NCBI GenBank assembly: GCA_900556585.1
Contig: USPD01000018.1
Location: 1-24,083, forward strand
Source of the DNA: an uncultured Eggerthella sp.
GTDB lineage: Bacteria; Actinomycetota; Coriobacteriia; Coriobacteriales; Eggerthellaceae
Length of the DNA: 24,083 bases
Direction: 5' to 3'
Shown: piece after piece, positions 23,776 to 24,083 of the stretch
Layout: each line of letters starts with the position of its first letter
Position numbering within the stretch: the stretch's first letter is position 1
Program-made: the position numbers and the translations under genes
The notes under the pieces: generated by a model
Databases searched by the model: none
Seen by the model: only the letters and a program-made list of their open reading frames with translations
Told to the model about the DNA's origin: nothing

Positions 23776-24083
23776 CTACTTGTTTCGCGGATGCGCTGCT
23801 AGGTATTCTTCGCGCAGATGAGCTGTTTGAACATGAGTGTAAATTTGCGTAGTAGAGATATCCGAATGACCCAGCATTTCTTGAATTGAACGCAAGTCCG
23901 CTCCACCTTCGAGCAAATGGGTAGCAAAAGAATGACGCAGTGTATGGGGGTGAAGATTTTTCACCCCGATAGAAAGCCCTGCTTTTTCAACTATCTTATG
24001 TACGCTTTGTCGTGACAATCTGCCACCACGAGCATTCAAAAACAAAGCGGCACACGGGTGAGCTTTACTGCATGTCAAATAGG
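23776..24083 (-). CDS. xerD: Tyrosine recombinase, C-terminal part (XerD-like)
   Basis: Only the last 102 codons are inside the window; the frame stays open to the right edge. Xer recombinases resolve chromosome dimers at dif. The fragment carries most of the catalytic set: HTLRHSFATHLL (the HxxR motif), LGHSDISTTQIYTHV with the second His and the nucleophilic Tyr, and the ending LREEYLAAHPR typical of XerD. ALFLNARGGRLSRQSVHKIV is the usual stretch before the active site. An internal TTG at 24078 could be mistaken for a start, but coding similarity continues through it. XerC or another chromosomal tyrosine recombinase remains possible, because the N-terminal domain is not seen. The mraZ control region follows after 302 bp. 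Confidence 0.85.
   Translation of the reverse strand, partial: YLTCSKAHPCAALFLNARGGRLSRQSVHKIVEKAGLSIGVKNLHPHTLRHSFATHLLEGGADLRSIQEMLGHSDISTTQIYTHVQTAHLREEYLAAHPRNK

Noticed and set aside
23707..23802. A 31-codon plus-strand frame starting ATGAAGTTTTACC, with GAGGGAAGC just upstream
   Set aside because: It runs antisense into the 3' end of the xerD-type gene, has no recognisable features, and its apparent ribosome site is part of the MraZ-box-like repeat. Too weak to call a gene.
1..24083. CRISPR arrays, insertion sequences, tRNA genes or prophage remnants
   Set aside because: None was seen: no spaced identical repeats of CRISPR size, no transposase-like frames and no tRNA-like cloverleaf or TTCRANYC motif in the gaps. 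The recombinase fragment looks like a chromosomal Xer protein.

Overview
The window is almost entirely one minus-strand division and cell-wall (dcw) cluster. In transcription order, from right to left, it reads mraZ, rsmH, ftsL-like, ftsI, murE, murF, mraY, murD, ftsW, murG, murC, murB, ftsQ, ftsZ, pgeF, yggS, sepF, yggT, divIVA. It is preceded by the 3' part of a xerD-type recombinase gene. To the left, a plus-strand RNase P RNA gene (rnpB) converges on divIVA. Beyond it lies a minus-strand thiamine block: thiN, a TPP riboswitch, thiC, and the 5' end of thiD, cut by the window edge.

Organism. There is no ftsA next to ftsZ, and the downstream genes pgeF-yggS-sepF-yggT-divIVA follow the order typical of Actinomycetota and other Gram-positives. 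MurE carries a DNPR motif, which predicts meso-diaminopimelate in the wall. RNase P RNA looks like the ancestral A type. Base composition is only moderate (mid-40s percent GC by eye), low for most Actinomycetota. I infer a member of Coriobacteriia with moderate confidence. The species cannot be named from this sequence alone.

Layout. 1-2557: thiamine genes. 2558-3233: rnpB with a near-consensus extended -10, a repeat-rich trailer and a hairpin terminator shared with divIVA. 3234-8161: the Z-ring side, with FtsZ, its membrane tether SepF, YggT, DivIVA and two housekeeping enzymes. 8283-10221: ftsQ and murB, which overlap by 50 bp. 10221-19753: precursor synthesis (MurC to MurF, MurG, MraY) and the FtsW glycosyltransferase. 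19761-23473: FtsI, the FtsL-like protein, RsmH and MraZ. 23474-23775: the mraZ control region, with MraZ-box-like repeats. Most genes from mraZ to divIVA are separated by under about 50 bp or overlap. Probable internal promoters lie before murC and ftsZ.

How it works together. MurC, MurD, MurE and MurF build the UDP-MurNAc-pentapeptide, using UDP-MurNAc made by MurB. MraY and MurG make lipid II, and FtsW and FtsI polymerise and cross-link it at the septum. FtsQ and the FtsL-like protein regulate FtsW and FtsI. FtsZ is anchored by SepF, and DivIVA marks curved membrane. MraZ is expected to repress the whole unit through the boxes in front of it.

The gene content is ordinary for a dcw cluster, and I did not find a wholly new system. 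The points most worth a second look are: the two mirror-image MraZ-box-like arrays before mraZ; the TPP aptamer whose 3' strand contains the thiC ribosome binding site; the long acidic, Tyr-rich SepF linker opposite Arg/Ser-rich cytoplasmic tails on FtsQ, FtsI and FtsW; and a palindromic 12-mer shared by the rnpB trailer and the ftsZ promoter.
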